Assembly: GCF_004006635.1 (NCBI RefSeq)
Contig: NZ_CP034842.1
Location: 1,550,001 to 1,614,000, forward strand
DNA: 64,000 bases
Origin: Fusobacterium necrophorum subsp. necrophorum
Lineage (GTDB): Bacteria > Fusobacteriota > Fusobacteriia > Fusobacteriales > Fusobacteriaceae
Direction: 5' to 3'
Shown here: piece after piece, positions 8,994 to 18,326 of the stretch
Position numbering within the stretch: position 1 is the first letter of the stretch
How the letters are laid out: every line of letters begins with the position of its first letter
The notes under the pieces: model-generated
Database searches by the model: none
Seen by the model: the letters and a program-made list of their open reading frames with translations, nothing else
What the model was told of the DNA's origin: nothing
Translations under genes and position numbers: made by a program

Positions 8994-11519
8994 CTATTTT
9001 TCCTGAGCTTCTTCCATTCTCTTCAATTCTTCCGCAATGACCCTCTTACTTTCCTCTATAATTTCTTCAACCGTTTTTCCTGTTGGGAAAATAGGATCCA
9101 AAACTTTTAATCTCATCTTGCTTCCCCATTTCGGCTTGTGACCGAAAGGCATTGCTTCAAAGGCTCCTTGAACTACCATAGGAATAATGGGAAGATTCAA
9201 TTCTTTTGCCAACATGGCATAGGTTTTCTTAAATTCTTGTAATTTTCCGTCCCGAGTTCTTGCCCCTTCCGGAAAAATCATCAATTTTTTATCGGATTTT
9301 AAAATTTTTGCCGCCGCCTTTAAGGTATTTCTCAAATTTCGATTCACATCGACCAAAACAACATTTCCATGATTACATAGATACTGCTTAAAAGCCCCTC
9401 TGAAATGTATAATGGTAGCAATATAGAACAAATCTCCAATTTGTTTCAAACTCAAAGCTTTGTTCATCAATAAAACATCTAAAAAGCTTTGATGATTGGC
9501 AATATAAATAGCGGCTCCCTCTTTTGCCAATTTCTCTTTGTTTTCTATCTTAATGGAAAACAGCAATCCCAACAATAGGGAAATAAAAATGTGTGCTACT
9601 TTTCCAACCCAAGAAGAAACAGGCAATGTTACATCGTCACACTCTTCTAAAATTTTCTTAAAACTGCTATCTTTCGCAACAACTTCTTTCGTTTTACTAT
9701 GAACCGCTTTGATGAGAGCCAAGGGGGTCTTTAAATCTACCAATTCTTCTTCCGACAATTTTACTCCGAAGCTGCTTTCCAAAAAGGCAATCAATTCCAC
9801 CATATCTAAAGAATCCATACTCAAATCAATCTCCAGATGAGAATTCGGATACACCTTTTCTCCCTTGCTGCCTTCCAAATATTCCTGTAATATAGTATAT
9901 TCTTCCAAATATTCTGCGGGAACTGCAATGTTGTTTTTCTTCTCCTCCTCAACATTTCTTTGTTGTTCCTGTTTTTTCAATAAATCCGGTAATAAAAATC
10001 GACGGATTTTTCCCATTTTTGTTTTCGGCAATTCCTCTTTTACCACCTTAATATCATGTATCTTTTGATAACTTGGAGCATTTACATTGTATTTGTCAAT
10101 AATATCCCACTTCAAAGTTTCGTTGACATTGTGAATTCCTCTCGCTTTCATCAACTCAAAATTCGGATAGACTATGGCAACCAATTTTTTTTCGTATTCC
10201 ATAACGGCAATATCTTGTACAAAATCTGTCAGCTTGAAAAGTTCCGATTCAATATCGCCCGGATTGATATTTTTTCCATTCGGCAATACAATCATATCTT
10301 TTTTTCTACCCATGACCAGAAGATGTTTTTCTTCCATGCGTCCCAAATCTCCTGTGTGAAACCACCCTTCTTCATCAATGACCATTTTAGTCGCTTCCGG
10401 CTTTTTGTAATAGCCCTGCATAACATTTTTTCCACGAACTAAAATTTCTCCATCCTCTAAAAATTTTACTTCGACCTTTGGAATAATTTCTCCGACACTA
10501 TCCTGTCGTTCTCTTCCAGGAACATTAAAGGATACGATAGGAGCCGTTTCTGTGAGCCCATATCCCTGTATCATATGAAAGCCTAAAGTTTCAAATACTT
10601 CTCCGATTTCCGGATCCAATTTCGCTCCTCCGGAAACCATGATACGAATATTTCCTCCCAACTCTGTATGCACTTTTTTGAAAATTTTCTTTCGCAATGC
10701 TCTACTCTTTACATGTTTTTGAGCAAATTCAAATACTTTGCGAGTGAGAGTCTTCGCTTGAATTTGCCGCAAAATAGATTTTCCAATGACTTCCCACAAT
10801 CTTGGAACTCCGATAATCACACTGATTTTATATTTTTTTAAGGCTTTCTTCAGTCCCTCTGAAGATAAATCATCCAACAATACCGTTAAGACTCCGAAAT
10901 GTAAGGGCATAACCAAAGTGAAACTCAAAGGCATGATGTGATGATAAGGTAAAACTGCTAACAATCGATCCGGTTCAGTTACCAAATCCACTGCTTTTAC
11001 TCCTCGAATATTTTCCATGATATTTTCATAACTTAACATAACTCCCTTTGGATTCCCTGTCGTCCCGGAGGTATAGAGCATCACCGCCGTTCGTGTTTCA
11101 TCTTCAATTTTCACGGAATATTCTTCCACAGGAAATTGTTCCGGAATATTGATTTCATCCACATTGATAATCTTGGAAGCCAAACCGCTTTCTTCCACTG
11201 CATTTGTGACATTTTCAATATTTTTGTCCGAAGCGTAGATATATTTCGGTTCCGCATCCTGAATAAAATAGGTCAATTGTTCCACATTGGAACCGGCATC
11301 CACATTGACGGAAATTCCTTTCCTTTCCCAAATGGAAAATAGAGTCATCATAGATTCCGGACGATTTTCCAAACAAACCATAACTCTATCATCCGTTTCC
11401 AATTGCAATAAGGTCGCATAGTATTTGATTCCTTCTATCATTTCTTTGTAGGAATATTCTCTTTCCTTATAAATAATGGCAGTTTTTCCTCTGTCGTACA
11501 AAAATACGGTTCCTTCCAT
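8994..11519 (-). CDS. Three-domain acyl-activating protein: AMP-ligase, acyl carrier, PlsC acyltransferase
   Basis: 841 residues. Residues 1-530 are an ANL-type AMP-forming acyl ligase (MLYTSGTTGNPKGVM, GYGLTETAP, WFHTGDLG, KTKMGKIRR). Residues about 545-620 form an acyl-carrier domain with the phosphopantetheine site MDSLDMVE. Residues about 660-840 are a 1-acylglycerol-3-phosphate acyltransferase with NHQSFLD and FPEGARTRDG motifs. Such a protein could load fatty acid on its own carrier and pass it to lysophospholipid, like Aas but with a built-in carrier and the domain order reversed relative to E. coli Aas. Membrane association is likely through the PlsC part. Starts 2 nt after the regulator gene. 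Confidence 0.88.
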   Translation of the reverse strand: MEGTVFLYDRGKTAIIYKEREYSYKEMIEGIKYYATLLQLETDDRVMVCLENRPESMMTLFSIWERKGISVNVDAGSNVEQLTYFIQDAEPKYIYASDKNIENVTNAVEESGLASKIINVDEINIPEQFPVEEYSVKIEDETRTAVMLYTSGTTGNPKGVMLSYENIMENIRGVKAVDLVTEPDRLLAVLPYHHIMPLSFTLVMPLHFGVLTVLLDDLSSEGLKKALKKYKISVIIGVPRLWEVIGKSILRQIQAKTLTRKVFEFAQKHVKSRALRKKIFKKVHTELGGNIRIMVSGGAKLDPEIGEVFETLGFHMIQGYGLTETAPIVSFNVPGRERQDSVGEIIPKVEVKFLEDGEILVRGKNVMQGYYKKPEATKMVIDEEGWFHTGDLGRMEEKHLLVMGRKKDMIVLPNGKNINPGDIESELFKLTDFVQDIAVMEYEKKLVAIVYPNFELMKARGIHNVNETLKWDIIDKYNVNAPSYQKIHDIKVVKEELPKTKMGKIRRFLLPDLLKKQEQQRNVEEEKKNNIAVPAEYLEEYTILQEYLEGSKGEKVYPNSHLEIDLSMDSLDMVELIAFLESSFGVKLSEEELVDLKTPLALIKAVHSKTKEVVAKDSSFKKILEECDDVTLPVSSWVGKVAHIFISLLLGLLFSIKIENKEKLAKEGAAIYIANHQSFLDVLLMNKALSLKQIGDLFYIATIIHFRGAFKQYLCNHGNVVLVDVNRNLRNTLKAAAKILKSDKKLMIFPEGARTRDGKLQEFKKTYAMLAKELNLPIIPMVVQGAFEAMPFGHKPKWGSKMRLKVLDPIFPTGKTVEEIIEESKRVIAEELKRMEEAQEK

Positions 11520-11521
11520 TT

Positions 11522-12205
11522 TTATTCTCCCTTCCTCTCGTCTATGCCGTAACCATAGCCTCGAATTGTCTTAATCCAATGGTATTCTTTGTCCTGTAAT
11601 TTCTTTCGAATTTGCTTGATATAACTTTCCACAATATTGCTGGCTCCTTGAAAATCTGTTCCCCAAACTTCCTTTCGAATCATATCTCGATGTAGAGCCA
11701 ATCCTTGATTTTTTAACAACAAACTCAAAAGTAAAAATTCTTTTTCCGTAAAGTTTAAATCTTTTCCCTCTCGAAATACTTTTCTCTGAAGTAAATCCAC
11801 CTCCATATCCGCGTAGACATATCGATGTTTTCGGTACTCCGCCTCCGCTTTCACTCGTCTTCCCAAAGCAAAGACTTGTAAAGACACTTCTTCTACACTG
11901 TTTGGCAGCAAATAAGCATCTGCTCCGACTTCAAAAGCTCTTTTTTTCCAAAAAAATCCTGTATCTTCACTTAAAAAAATAAGTCCTATTTTTCGACTGC
12001 GTTCTCGAATTTTTTCTGCCAGAAGAAAAGCGTCTCCTCCTTTTATCCAAGTATCCAATAAAACAATATCGTAGTTTCCCGCATAGAAGAATTGCAAAGC
12101 ACTTTCATAATTTCCGGCAATATCTACAATATTTCCCTGCTCCTTCCAAGCGATTTTCAATTCTTTCGCAAATTCCTGTTTTCTCTGAATTAATAAAATA
12201 TTCAT
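11522..12205 (-). CDS. OmpR-family response regulator with a degenerate receiver
   Basis: 227 residues: receiver (1-120) plus winged-helix DNA-binding domain (about 128-225, with FTEKEFLLLSLLLKNQG and VESYIKQIRKKL). Asp51 in VLLDTW is the expected phospho-acceptor, but the Mg-binding acidic pair near residue 7 is Gln-Arg and the conserved Lys of the DYLxKPF block is replaced (AYLLPNS). That pattern is typical of atypical, phosphorylation-independent receivers. No sensor kinase lies nearby. It is packed between ttcA-like and acyl-ligase genes, so it may control that operon, which is inference. Confidence 0.85.
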   Translation of the reverse strand: MNILLIQRKQEFAKELKIAWKEQGNIVDIAGNYESALQFFYAGNYDIVLLDTWIKGGDAFLLAEKIRERSRKIGLIFLSEDTGFFWKKRAFEVGADAYLLPNSVEEVSLQVFALGRRVKAEAEYRKHRYVYADMEVDLLQRKVFREGKDLNFTEKEFLLLSLLLKNQGLALHRDMIRKEVWGTDFQGASNIVESYIKQIRKKLQDKEYHWIKTIRGYGYGIDERKGE

Positions 12206-12214
12206 AATCCTCTC

Positions 12215-12961
12215 CTACAACAAGCCCTCAATACTACTGAAAACAGTACTCCTCACATTGGGATTGTCCCTTGCCATTTCCTGAATTAAATGTTTCATTT
12301 TTAATCTTCTCGATTGTTCGCTCACTTCATAGGGACAGTCCGATTTTGTCACGGGCAATGCCAAACGATTGACATAACGAATAATATTCTTCTCTTCGAC
12401 AAAGGCAAGGGGGCGAATTACCTGAACCCCATATTCTTCAGCATAGTACGAGGGCTTCATCATATGTAAATTTCCCTGATAGAATACATTCATTAAAAAA
12501 GTTTCAATAATGTCATCCTTATGATGTCCCAAAGCCAATTTATTGATCTTTCTTTCCTGTAAGATGCGATATAAAATACCACGTCGAATTCTTCCACACA
12601 AAAAGCAAGGATTCTTCACGGGATTTTCATCATGGAATAAAATTTCTTCTAAATTGGTGTGTTCCACGAATAAATTCAGTCCCAGCATTTCACAATAGTC
12701 TTTTATTTTCTGATACGAGGATTGATCTGTATTGGGATGAATATGAATGGGAAGTATTTCAAAAGAAAGCCGTGCAATTTTTTGAATTCGAATTAAGGCA
12801 TTTAAAGTGGTCAAACTATCCTTTCCTCCCGAAATACCCACAGCAATCCGATCTCCTTCTTCTATCATATTGTATTTGTGCATGGCTCTTCCGATAGGGC
12901 TCCAAAGTTGTTTGCTAAATTTTTTTCCCTCAATAAAATGTAAAATTTCTCTATCTGTCAT
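12215..12961 (-). CDS. TtcA-like PP-loop tRNA sulfurtransferase, paralog 1
   Basis: 248 residues with PP-loop AVGISGGKDSLTTL (about 42-55), the central cysteine pair CFLC (about 116-119) and a further Cys in SDCPYE near residue 208, matching the iron-sulfur ligands of TtcA. TtcA adds sulfur to cytidine 32 of some tRNAs. Overlaps the upstream paralog by 11 nt, so translation is probably coupled. Whether this copy keeps the same target is unknown. Confidence 0.82.
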   Translation of the reverse strand: MTDREILHFIEGKKFSKQLWSPIGRAMHKYNMIEEGDRIAVGISGGKDSLTTLNALIRIQKIARLSFEILPIHIHPNTDQSSYQKIKDYCEMLGLNLFVEHTNLEEILFHDENPVKNPCFLCGRIRRGILYRILQERKINKLALGHHKDDIIETFLMNVFYQGNLHMMKPSYYAEEYGVQVIRPLAFVEEKNIIRYVNRLALPVTKSDCPYEVSEQSRRLKMKHLIQEMARDNPNVRSTVFSSIEGLL

Positions 12962-13739
12962 GTTTATTCCCTCGCGTATAGCCTAAAACATAATCTAAAT
13001 TGATATTCTTCATAGCGGAAAAAATACTTTGTTTTATGTTAGGATTGCTCTTTTCCAATGTTTCCAATAATAATTTGATTTCTTTTCTTTTAGAATCGGT
13101 TTTATCCGATTCTACAGGACAACCACAACTCATTGCCTCAATTTCATTATGTTTCATAAAAGATTTGATATCCTGTTCTTTGACATAGACAAGAGGACGT
13201 ATAATTTGCAATTTTCCACTTGTGGAAGATACTTTTGGCAACATGGTTTTCACAGTACTTGCATAGAATAAATTGATGAGAGTCGTTTCAATCACATCAT
13301 CAAAATGGTGCCCCAATGCCAATTTATTGCAACCCAATTCCTCCACTTTTTTATACAGCACTCCTCTTCTCATTTTAGCACACAAAAAACAAGGGCTTTC
13401 CGGATCCTGTTCGAAGGCGACCTGCCAAACATTTGCATCAAAGAGTTCACAGTCAATTCCCAATTCTTTTAAATTTTGTTGAAATTTATCCATATCCATT
13501 GCTTCAAATCCGGGATTCATAGAAATAAAATAGACTTCAAAATGCTTGCTTCTATCCTTTTTCAATTCCTGAAACAATTTGCAAAGAAGTAGACTGTCTT
13601 TTCCTCCGGACACTCCCACTGCAATTTTATCTCCATCTTCCACCAGCTTAAAATCCTGAACTGCCTTGATAAATTTTTTCCAAATCTTTTTTCGATAGCC
13701 ACCACGAATACTTTCTTCAATTTCCAATCTTTCTCTCAT
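12951..13739 (-). CDS. TtcA-like PP-loop tRNA sulfurtransferase, paralog 2
   Basis: 262 residues with PP-loop AVGVSGGKDSLLLC, cysteine pair CFLC in ESPCFLCAKMRRGVLYK, and MSCGCPVESDK near the C-terminal region as the third ligand site. It is homologous to the next gene along most of its length, suggesting an old tandem duplication. It leads the four-gene operon (two ttcA-like genes, regulator, acyl ligase); a TATAAT-like box lies about 35 nt upstream. Either copy could be the canonical TtcA. Confidence 0.82.
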   Translation of the reverse strand: MRERLEIEESIRGGYRKKIWKKFIKAVQDFKLVEDGDKIAVGVSGGKDSLLLCKLFQELKKDRSKHFEVYFISMNPGFEAMDMDKFQQNLKELGIDCELFDANVWQVAFEQDPESPCFLCAKMRRGVLYKKVEELGCNKLALGHHFDDVIETTLINLFYASTVKTMLPKVSSTSGKLQIIRPLVYVKEQDIKSFMKHNEIEAMSCGCPVESDKTDSKRKEIKLLLETLEKSNPNIKQSIFSAMKNINLDYVLGYTRGNKHDR

Positions 13740-13798
13740 CTTTTTTCCTTTTCTATTTTTTCTTCCTTAGTTATTATAGCACACTTATGCTCTATTTT

Positions 13799-16084
13799 CT
13801 ATTTGCTTCGTAAATACTCGTCTATTTTTATGGCTGCTTTTTTTCCCGCTTCCATGGCTAAAATAACAGTGGCTGCCCCTGAAACGGCATCTCCCCCGGC
13901 AAAAATTCCCTCTCTTGAAGTTTCTCCCGTTTCCGCCTTCGCTTCGATTCCTTTCCAACGATTTTGTTGTAAATCTTGGGTTGTTTCTACAATGAGAGGA
14001 TTAGGAGAGGTTCCCAGTGCCATAATCACAGTTTCCGCTTCTAGGATAAATTCACTGTTCGGTATTTTCGAGAAAGTTGCCCGACCGCTTTCATCCACCT
14101 CTCCCAATTGCATACGAATACACTTGACTCCTTTTACCCAAGCATTTTCATCTCCCAGGATTTCAATCGGAGAGCTCAAAAAGATAAATTCGATTCCCTC
14201 TTCCTTTGCATGTTGAATTTCTTCCAATCTTGCCGGTAATTCCTTTTCTCCTCTTCGATAGACAATCTTCGTATCCGCTCCCAATCTTTTTGCTGTTCTT
14301 GCAGCATCCATTGCCACATTTCCTCCTCCGACAACCAAGACTCTTTTTCCTATTTTCACGGGAGTGACATAATCTCCCCGATTGGCTCTCATCAAATTCA
14401 CTCTTGTTAAAAATTCATTGGCGGAGATCACTCCATTGAAATTTTCTCCGGGAATATTCATAAATCTCGGTAAGCCCGCTCCACTTGCTATAAAGACTGC
14501 GGAAAATCCTTTTTTCTCCAACAGATCGTCCACAGTAAAGGTTCTTCCTATCAAAGAATTGGTTTCCACCTGTACTCCCAATCGTAACAAATTTTGAATC
14601 TCTTTTTCCACAATTCTTTCTTTCGGAAGTCGGAATTCCGGAATTCCATAACTCAACACTCCTCCTAATTTATGAAGAGCTTCAAAAATAGTAACCTCAT
14701 AGCCTTGCTTCGCTAAATCTCCTGCAGCGGTAAGTCCTGCCGGTCCTCCTCCAATTACGGCAACCCTTTGATTTTTTTTCTTCTTCACTATCGAGGGACT
14801 TCCATGTTCTATGCTCCAATCTCCGACAAATCTTTCCAATTTTCCAATGGATACCGCTTCTCCTCGAATTCCTACAATACATTTTCCCTCACATTGACTT
14901 TCCTGTGGGCAAACTCTTCCACATATTGCCGGTAAATTGGAATACTTTGCAATGGTGTCCGCCGCTTCTTGTAACTTTCCCTCACGAATTTTTTGAATGA
15001 AAGCCGGAATATTAATGGATACAGGACAAGCTTGTACACACAAAGGATTTTTACATTGCAGGCATCGGCTTGCTTCCAGTTTCGCTTCTTCCAAACTATA
15101 GCCATAGCAGACTTCCTCAAAATTTTTATTTCGTACTTCGGGTTTTTGCTCTTGTACCGGAACTCTTTTTTGTCGATTCACAGAAGAGAGTTCATGAGGA
15201 GGAGCATCGTGATTGGGACAAGCAGGATTATGATAACTGTCTCCGTCTTCCATTTTTAAAATATTTCTTCCCTCTTCCGTTTGATACATTCTCTGTCTTC
15301 GTAATGCCTCTTCAAAATTTACTTCTTCCCCAGAAAATTCCGGACCGTCTACACAGGCAAATTTTATTTCGTTTCCCACACTGACCCGACAGGCTCCACA
15401 CATTCCCGTTCCATCCACCATTAAAGGATTTAAGCTTACAGTAGTGGAGATTCCATAATGCTTACAAACTTCCACTGTAAATTTCATCATAATCATAGGT
15501 CCGATGACAACAGCATGGTCATAGTGTTTTCCTTTTTCCATCAATTCTTGGATTTTATGCGTTACCAGTCCTTTGCTCCCGTAACTTCCGTCATCAGTAC
15601 AAATATAGACATTCGCTGCAACTTCTCTCATCTCTTCTTCAAAAATAAGGCTCTCCTTGTTTCGACTTCCTATAATCACGTCAACACAACATCCTTGTTC
15701 TCTCATCCATTTTACCTGTGGATAGACGGGAGCCGTTCCCACTCCCCCCGCTACAAAGAGATATTTTTTCTTGTGTAGGACTTCCACATTCTCATGAATC
15801 AATTCACTTTCTTTTCCCAGTGGACCCAATACATCTGTAAAATAATCTCCCACTGCAAAATCTGCCATTTGTTTCGTACTTTCTCCCACGATTTGAAAAA
15901 CAATCGTAACACTTCCTCGATGTCTGTCATAATCACAAATCGTCAAAGGAATTCTTTCCCCTTTTTCATCTGTTTTAATAATTAGAAATTGTCCCGGTTT
16001 CGCCGCTTCTGCTAATGCTTTTGCTTCTATTTCCATATAGCAGATGTTTTCGCTCAGATATTTTTTTTTGATAATCTTATACAT
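13799..16084 (-). CDS. Fused NfnAB: ferredoxin-NADP reductase subunit plus glutamate synthase small-subunit-like subunit
   Basis: 761 residues from the ATG at 16084 (MYKIIKKKYLSENICYM); an ATG at 16147 would add 21 unlikely residues. The first about 290 residues are NfnA-like: FAD/NAD binding (VAGGVGTAPVYPQ) and a 2Fe-2S site (GMCGACRV, FACVDGP). The rest is NfnB/GltD-like: 4Fe-4S cysteines (CLQCKNPLCVQACP, CGRVCPQESQCEGKC), FAD fold VIGGGPAGLTAAG and NAD fold VVGGGNVAMDAARTA. Nfn couples NADH and reduced ferredoxin to NADPH by electron bifurcation. Neighbouring genes do not include a glutamate synthase large subunit, which favours Nfn over GltD. Confidence 0.88.
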   Translation of the reverse strand: MYKIIKKKYLSENICYMEIEAKALAEAAKPGQFLIIKTDEKGERIPLTICDYDRHRGSVTIVFQIVGESTKQMADFAVGDYFTDVLGPLGKESELIHENVEVLHKKKYLFVAGGVGTAPVYPQVKWMREQGCCVDVIIGSRNKESLIFEEEMREVAANVYICTDDGSYGSKGLVTHKIQELMEKGKHYDHAVVIGPMIMMKFTVEVCKHYGISTTVSLNPLMVDGTGMCGACRVSVGNEIKFACVDGPEFSGEEVNFEEALRRQRMYQTEEGRNILKMEDGDSYHNPACPNHDAPPHELSSVNRQKRVPVQEQKPEVRNKNFEEVCYGYSLEEAKLEASRCLQCKNPLCVQACPVSINIPAFIQKIREGKLQEAADTIAKYSNLPAICGRVCPQESQCEGKCIVGIRGEAVSIGKLERFVGDWSIEHGSPSIVKKKKNQRVAVIGGGPAGLTAAGDLAKQGYEVTIFEALHKLGGVLSYGIPEFRLPKERIVEKEIQNLLRLGVQVETNSLIGRTFTVDDLLEKKGFSAVFIASGAGLPRFMNIPGENFNGVISANEFLTRVNLMRANRGDYVTPVKIGKRVLVVGGGNVAMDAARTAKRLGADTKIVYRRGEKELPARLEEIQHAKEEGIEFIFLSSPIEILGDENAWVKGVKCIRMQLGEVDESGRATFSKIPNSEFILEAETVIMALGTSPNPLIVETTQDLQQNRWKGIEAKAETGETSREGIFAGGDAVSGAATVILAMEAGKKAAIKIDEYLRSK

Positions 16085-16150
16085 AAACGCCCCCAAATTC
16101 ACACCTTTTTTCTCTACATCATAACATACAAACAAAAGTTTTCGCAATAG

Positions 16151-16175
16151 AAAAAGCAGTCATTTCCATGACTGC
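16151..16175 (-). terminator. Intrinsic terminator after the Crp/Fnr gene
   Basis: Stem GCAGTCAT / ATGACTGC with a 4-nt loop, followed leftward by a T-run. It closes the yfcC-pepD-crp operon 7 nt after the crp stop. Confidence 0.85.
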
Positions 16176-16181
16176 CCTCTT

Positions 16182-16844
16182 CTAGTCTATCATACTTTGT
16201 AAATCTTTTTCCGAAAGAATTTGAATTTTTCCTCTCGATACCTGCAAACAACCCGAATTCTGTAGCAATTTTAAATTTCTTGTAATCACTTCTCTGGCAC
16301 TTCCCAAATGTCTTGCAATTTCTTCCTGTGTCATCAAAATTTCTTTTTTTTGCTGCCTTAGCAAAAAACGAATCAAACGGGTATTCAAGGGCACAAAAAG
16401 AGCCGTTTCCATTTGTTCAATAATCTCACTGAAACGTGCATAGATTAAATCCATATTGAAGTCACTGACTTCCGAATTTCGTTTTCTCATCAAAGAAAAA
16501 GCTTCCGGATTCATCACGATGACCTCTGTCGCCTCTTCAGTGTGTAAATTGATAGAAACCTGCAATTTGGGATGAATACACTGAGCTGTTAAAACTCCTA
16601 TATCCATTGCTTTGAGAAAAAACAAGCTCAATTCTTTTCCTTCTTTTGAGCTTAAAAAAACTCGAATTCTTCCACTTTTGATAATAGTTAATCCAAAACA
16701 TTCAGGGGAACTGCTAATGTCAACACCTTTTGTAAAGGTCATGGTACGACTATTGATTATAAAATAATTTTTTTCCTGTTGACTCAATTTCTCCCAAAAA
16801 GGAAATAAAGTCTCAAAATAGATCCTGTCTTCTTTTTTTATCAT
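16182..16844 (-). CDS. Crp/Fnr-family transcription regulator
   Basis: 220 residues. A cyclic-nucleotide-binding-like beta-roll occupies about residues 20-130 and a winged helix with recognition segment EEIARHLGSAREVITRNLKLLQ occupies about 165-210. No N-terminal cysteine cluster of the FNR oxygen sensor is present, so the effector is not clear. It is third in an operon with a YfcC-like transporter and PepD, 21 nt after pepD, which suggests a role in peptide or amino-acid use. Confidence 0.88.
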   Translation of the reverse strand: MIKKEDRIYFETLFPFWEKLSQQEKNYFIINSRTMTFTKGVDISSSPECFGLTIIKSGRIRVFLSSKEGKELSLFFLKAMDIGVLTAQCIHPKLQVSINLHTEEATEVIVMNPEAFSLMRKRNSEVSDFNMDLIYARFSEIIEQMETALFVPLNTRLIRFLLRQQKKEILMTQEEIARHLGSAREVITRNLKLLQNSGCLQVSRGKIQILSEKDLQSMID

Positions 16845-16865
16845 AACGCTCCCCTAATTTGTTTT

Positions 16866-18302
16866 CTATTTTAATTCTTCCAATAATTTCACTAAATATT
16901 GATATGCTTTTTCCGTAGAAGCAATTTCCAATTTTTCTTCCGGAGTGTGAACATCTTGCATATTTGGTCCTATACTGATAAAATCGATGTCCGGATAATT
17001 TTGAGAAAGAGCTCCGCATTCCAAACCTGCATGAATAATGGATATCTCCATCTCTTCTCCGGTTAATTCTTTCCAAACTTGAACAGCTTTTTCTCTAAGT
17101 GGAGAGACGGAACGATATCTCCATTCGGGATAAGCCCCGGAAAAGGTATAATTTGCTTTGTACTTTTCTGCAATGGAAGAGATATATTTCTTCAATCTTG
17201 CCAATACTTCCGGTTCGGAACTTCTTAAAGAAACCGTAATTTGAATGACATCTTCTCCTGTTTCTACAATTGCCAAATTATCGGAAGCTCCTACAATATC
17301 AGGATAGTCTTTCATCCATGTATACACTCCCGTTGGAATCTCTTCCATCAAATTAATATAGCGATAAAAAGAATTTTCATCCATAGCTTCATATACATTG
17401 ACGATTTCTTCAAAAAACATTTCCACTTGCGGCTCAAAGGAAGCATACAACTCCTTCACTTCTTTCAGGACCTCTCGAAGAAGCATGTCCAACTTTTCTT
17501 CACTGGCAATGACAACTTCTGCAGTTCTTGGAATCGCATTGTCTTTGGAGCCTCCCTTTACGGAAACAAGTAAAAAATCCGATTTTTCTTTTAATAAATC
17601 CAAAATTTCTATCATGGCTTTGTTCGCATTTCCTCTTTGCTTATGAATTTCCGCTCCGGAATGCCCCCCTAAGAAATTTTGAATTTTGATACGATAAGCA
17701 AAAGGATGTCGAATATTGATTTTCTCGATCGGCAATGTAATGTCAATTCCCTCTCCTCCGGCGGAACCTACCGTCAAAATTCCCTCTTCTTCCGAGTCGA
17801 TATTGATTAACATTTTCCCTTGTAGAAGTCCCGGTTGTAACGCCAAAGCTCCTCCTAAATCAATTTCTTCCGAAGTCGTAAGCAAAAGTTCTAAAGGTCC
17901 ATGCCGAAGACTGTCATCCTCCAAAATGGCAAGCCCCATAGCAACTGCGATTCCATTGTCCGCTCCTAAGGTTGTTCTATTTGCTGTCACGTACTTCCCA
18001 TCTATGATTAGATCAATCGGATCTTTTGAAAAATCATGTTTGCTGTCTTCTTCCTTTTCACAAACCATATCCATGTGTCCTTGTAAAATCACCCCCGGTG
18101 CATCTTCATACCCCGGACTTGCTTTTTTTCGAAGAATGACATTAAAAGACTCATCTTGATAGCTTTCTAACTGATGTTCCTTTCCAAATTGCATTAAAAA
18201 ATTACTGATTTCCCGTTCATGATAAGATTCTCTTGGAATTTTAGAGATTTCTTCAAAATAGTAAAAAACTCGTTCCGGTTTCAACCCCTCCAACTTTCTC
18301 AT
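16866..18302 (-). CDS. pepD: Aminoacyl-histidine dipeptidase (PepD), M20 metallopeptidase
   Basis: 478 residues, family-typical. The two-zinc site is seen in LQGHMDMVCEK (about 78-88), LGADNGIAVAMG (about 115) and TSEEIDLGGA (about 148), with the later metal ligand in IHAGLECG. A lid/dimerisation domain lies between. PepD cleaves Xaa-His and other dipeptides in the cytoplasm. Placed 24 nt after a YfcC-type amino-acid carrier, which fits an amino-acid-fermenting lifestyle. Confidence 0.95.
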   Translation of the reverse strand: MRKLEGLKPERVFYYFEEISKIPRESYHEREISNFLMQFGKEHQLESYQDESFNVILRKKASPGYEDAPGVILQGHMDMVCEKEEDSKHDFSKDPIDLIIDGKYVTANRTTLGADNGIAVAMGLAILEDDSLRHGPLELLLTTSEEIDLGGALALQPGLLQGKMLINIDSEEEGILTVGSAGGEGIDITLPIEKINIRHPFAYRIKIQNFLGGHSGAEIHKQRGNANKAMIEILDLLKEKSDFLLVSVKGGSKDNAIPRTAEVVIASEEKLDMLLREVLKEVKELYASFEPQVEMFFEEIVNVYEAMDENSFYRYINLMEEIPTGVYTWMKDYPDIVGASDNLAIVETGEDVIQITVSLRSSEPEVLARLKKYISSIAEKYKANYTFSGAYPEWRYRSVSPLREKAVQVWKELTGEEMEISIIHAGLECGALSQNYPDIDFISIGPNMQDVHTPEEKLEIASTEKAYQYLVKLLEELK

Positions 18303-18326
18303 TTTACATCTCCTTGCCTCTCGCTA

